Shown here piece by piece: positions 2,694 to 5,041 of a DNA stretch of 5,041 nucleotides. This DNA comes from Gammaproteobacteria bacterium. Its GTDB lineage: Bacteria > Pseudomonadota > Gammaproteobacteria > UBA9339. The translations under genes and the position numbers were made by a program. The stretch covers positions 1 through 5,041 of the forward strand of contig JAHIYS010000197.1 of assembly GCA_018814965.1 (NCBI GenBank), written 5' to 3'. The notes under the pieces are model-generated. The model was not told the origin of the DNA. It saw only the letters and a list, made by a program, of their open reading frames with translations, and did not search any database. Numbering within the stretch: the stretch's first letter is position 1; the number at the start of each line of letters is the position of its first letter.

Positions 2694-5041
2694 ATGATGA
2701 ATATGATAACAAAAAATAGTTGTCGTAAAATTATATCCATACTGTTTGGTTTGATAGTGTCAGCTTGTAGCCAATCTGGATATGCCAATATTATAAAACA
2801 GTCATATACTGATGATAGAGTCAATCGTGAGTATATTCAAATCACTCTCAAAGATACTGTTGTTACCCCAGATGTAGCAGAAGAGATAGCTAATATTTTA
2901 TCAGATCAAAAACAATCGGTAGGTAGTCTGCAATTCACTCGACTTGATTTTTTGCCAGGAACATTTTCTAAAATAATGCAGGCAGTACAATCTAATCCGA
3001 CGCTGCGCCAACTTCAGCTTGAGAGTAATGTTTACTCAGATAATGAAATGGAGCAGCAGTTGATCGAGACAATACACTCTACTTCAGAGCTATATAGCTT
3101 CACTTTAAATGGTTATTCGGAGGGGAGTGCAGAATTTTGGAGAAATCTTACAGATGTTTTTTCGATGATGCCGGTTTTAGCAGATTTAAGTTTGGTCAGA
3201 GATGGCATTGGCAATACGGAGTCAGAAATATTAGCGGAGCTATTACGAATAAATAGTTCATTATGTATGATCAATCTTTCAGAAAATAAAATTGATGATG
3301 AAAGTATATTAACGATTTTTCAGGCTTTAAAAGATAACAATACGTTAACTGAAATTATCCTTAATGGTAATTTAATCACCAATATAGGCTGGCAAACTGC
3401 TTTTGAAACGTTAGCTGATAACGCAACAATATCCAATATCAACATTGAAGCAAGTAATAGTTGGCCAGCAGAGGTGCTAGATTTAAAGAGCCTTATTGTA
3501 CAAAGAAATTTATTAATAAATCAGCTATCTAATGGTGGCAGAGTACGCGCCAAAATAATCCCTAATAAATTTAATGATGTAAGTATAGCAGAAGGAGAAA
3601 CTATAGAGCTTAAAGAAGAAGATCAAGAGTTGGTTCAAAAGATTAGGGTGCTACAGGATAGTATCGAAGATTTTTTGCCACTAAGATCAAAAGCGATGGT
3701 TATATTAGTGCAATTGGATCATACTATTGCTCCATTAACGATGACAGAGGAAGATAAAGAGGCTCTTGCATTTATTGGATCTGAGGCAACAAATACAGTT
3801 GTAGAAAATTATTCAGCGAAAAATACACAAGAAGTAAATGTGGATGATGACAAAACAAGTCAGTCTATGCCCCCGTCGTTGGGAAAAACAAATGTAATAG
3901 ATGATTCTTTAGTCCAAAATTCTTATTCCAAAGATACTGCAAGCATAGATGCGTATCAAGTCTCATTTTCGAATAAGCTAAAGAGTTTGGTTTCAGTGCC
4001 CACCAAATTGCTAGATACTATTGCCACAGGTCTTTTTAATACATTGATGCCAATAACTGGCGCAGAGGCTGCTGCCTATTGTCATTGCTTAAATGATTGT
4101 TATAGATATACTGGAGGATGGAATTTTTGTTGTATTAATTCAGCAAATATTGCGCATTTTAGTCATTTTTCAAAAACCAACGAATATCAGAATTGTCCCG
4201 ATGGTTTTGATTTTGAACATGCAATCGAGGGCTCTTGTGGAACATTTAGTACGAACTACATATATGTGTTAACTCGTTCAGATAGTGAGGGTTATAATCC
4301 ACACATAAGCAAGATATGTTATGGTAGACAGAGGATTCGAGAACCTGATATAAATGTATTTGAAGATATATTCGTAAACACGAATTTTCAAGATCCTCCA
4401 GAAGAAGTTCAAATTGTATTAGAAAAAAAAATAGATCAAAAACTTAAAGAGGTAGCAGAACAAAAACGTGAAGCTTTTATTAAAGATTTTTTTAGTAAAG
4501 ATCCGAAGAGTTTAGGTGAATTTATCGGAAACAATCTTGATAATCTTAAAGAATTTGCTGAAAATATCATTCGAGATGATTTTCCTAATAAATTAAAAGA
4601 ATCTGCTGTACAATTGTTGGATGTTGTCGATACCGGAACATCTAGTATCAATCCCAAATTTGCAACGGAAGTTGTTGTTGGAGGATTAACAGGCGGCGCT
4701 TTAAATTACGCTGTTTGTGAGCTAATGTTTGTTGGCGCTGGGTTTTTGTTTGCGGGGCCACCGGGGGCAGTTGGTGGCTTAGCTTATGGTCAACCATACT
4801 GCGGAGTTGTTGGCGCAGTAGGAGCAGCTTCTGGAGCTACAAAAGCTTGTTTAGATAATCAGTATTTGATGGATGGGGGTAAAACTACTGAGTCTGGTAA
4901 AACTCAAGGAAGTACGGACCGTAAGGTCAATCCTTCCAAAGCAGAAAGTAAGGTTTGGAAAGATTTAAAACCTCACAAAAAAGATGTAAAAACTAATGGG
5001 TTGAGTGGGAAGAAGCAAAAATACTATAAGTGGGATTATAA
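2694..5041 (+). CDS. Exported LRR polymorphic toxin, colicin E3-like rRNase (3' truncated)
   Basis: An open frame of 782 codons without a stop that runs off the window. An in-frame TAA at 2685 limits the start to TTG 2688 or ATG 2694, 2697 or 2703; 2694 is chosen arbitrarily among the ATGs. Residues 1-25 form a signal peptide (Lys/Arg n-region, hydrophobic ISILFGLIV, lipobox V-S-A-C25). Residues about 48-255 carry leucine-rich repeats of ribonuclease-inhibitor type (LxxLxL starts near 76, 104, 133, 162, 190, 218, 246). Residues 280-430 are a charged linker. Residues 463-542 hold eight cysteines, 570-645 are charged and helical, and 660-720 are glycine-rich and hydrophobic. From 753, VWKDLKP, KTNGLSGKK and YYKWD match the start of the colicin E3/pyocin S6-type cytotoxic domain, which cuts 16S rRNA in the decoding centre. 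Asp781 corresponds to E3 Asp510; the partner His, Glu and Arg lie beyond the edge. The modular design is seen; rRNase activity is inferred. Confidence 0.85.
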   Translation, partial: MMNMITKNSCRKIISILFGLIVSACSQSGYANIIKQSYTDDRVNREYIQITLKDTVVTPDVAEEIANILSDQKQSVGSLQFTRLDFLPGTFSKIMQAVQSNPTLRQLQLESNVYSDNEMEQQLIETIHSTSELYSFTLNGYSEGSAEFWRNLTDVFSMMPVLADLSLVRDGIGNTESEILAELLRINSSLCMINLSENKIDDESILTIFQALKDNNTLTEIILNGNLITNIGWQTAFETLADNATISNINIEASNSWPAEVLDLKSLIVQRNLLINQLSNGGRVRAKIIPNKFNDVSIAEGETIELKEEDQELVQKIRVLQDSIEDFLPLRSKAMVILVQLDHTIAPLTMTEEDKEALAFIGSEATNTVVENYSAKNTQEVNVDDDKTSQSMPPSLGKTNVIDDSLVQNSYSKDTASIDAYQVSFSNKLKSLVSVPTKLLDTIATGLFNTLMPITGAEAAAYCHCLNDCYRYTGGWNFCCINSANIAHFSHFSKTNEYQNCPDGFDFEHAIEGSCGTFSTNYIYVLTRSDSEGYNPHISKICYGRQRIREPDINVFEDIFVNTNFQDPPEEVQIVLEKKIDQKLKEVAEQKREAFIKDFFSKDPKSLGEFIGNNLDNLKEFAENIIRDDFPNKLKESAVQLLDVVDTGTSSINPKFATEVVVGGLTGGALNYAVCELMFVGAGFLFAGPPGAVGGLAYGQPYCGVVGAVGAASGATKACLDNQYLMDGGKTTESGKTQGSTDRKVNPSKAESKVWKDLKPHKKDVKTNGLSGKKQKYYKWDY
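4950..5041 (+). other. Start of colicin E3-like cytotoxic domain
   Basis: Residues 753-782 of the large gene. The DLKP of colicin E3 recurs at 757-760 and its EWD motif as KWD at 779-781, with a basic stretch between (GKKQK, 772-776) that would contact rRNA. The spacing from DLKP to the catalytic Asp is about eight residues shorter than in E3, as I recall for the polymorphic-toxin versions. In E3, 41 residues follow Asp510, so a similar tail should lie just past the window. Confidence 0.72.

Noticed and set aside
4436..4657. Minus-strand 73-residue open frame
   Set aside because: Antisense shadow within the large toxin gene.
5039..5041. TAA at the window end as the stop of the large gene
   Set aside because: It is out of frame with the 782-codon frame, whose last complete codon is TAT (5037-5039), and it falls before the rest of the expected toxin motif.

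Overview
This is an AT-rich bacterial window with a gammaproteobacterial flavour. The evidence is an E. coli-type integral-membrane diacylglycerol kinase, tRNA genes with encoded CCA ends, and short palindromic repeats of the form GTCATTGCAAG...GCAAYCT in the gaps. Low GC, scattered palindromes and a leucine-rich-repeat toxin together suggest a host-associated lineage such as Legionellales. That placement is an inference and could be wrong.

Layout. Bases 1-27 are the 3' end of a tRNA, probably Asn. Bases 28-406 hold no convincing gene but carry two palindromic repeat elements. Bases 407-1282 (minus) encode an alpha/beta hydrolase with an intact Ser113-Asp238-His267 triad. Bases 1283-1736 form a divergent intergenic region. 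It holds a 7-bp inverted repeat around the hydrolase's likely -10 box, a good sigma70-type promoter facing dgkA, and a roughly 100-nt leader that may fold. dgkA (1737-2138, plus) ends at a small hairpin and converges on two minus-strand tRNA genes, tRNA-His(GTG) and tRNA-Arg(TCT), each with its own promoter. A second palindromic repeat lies in the predicted 5' leader of tRNA-Arg.

The most notable feature is an open frame from 2694 to the window end: 782 codons with no stop, running off the edge. It encodes an exported, modular polymorphic toxin. In order, it has a signal peptide with a lipobox, about six or seven ribonuclease-inhibitor-type leucine-rich repeats with a 28/29-residue period, a low-complexity linker, a Cys/His-rich segment, a charged helical segment, a glycine-rich hydrophobic segment, and the start of a colicin E3-like 16S rRNase domain. 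The window stops at the Trp-Asp of the active-site motif, so the last 40 or so residues and any immunity gene lie outside. Its near-consensus promoter is so close to the ATG that the mRNA should be nearly leaderless.

The hydrolase, dgkA and tRNAs look like unrelated chromosomal neighbours. The toxin gene looks like an accessory gene next to a tRNA pair.
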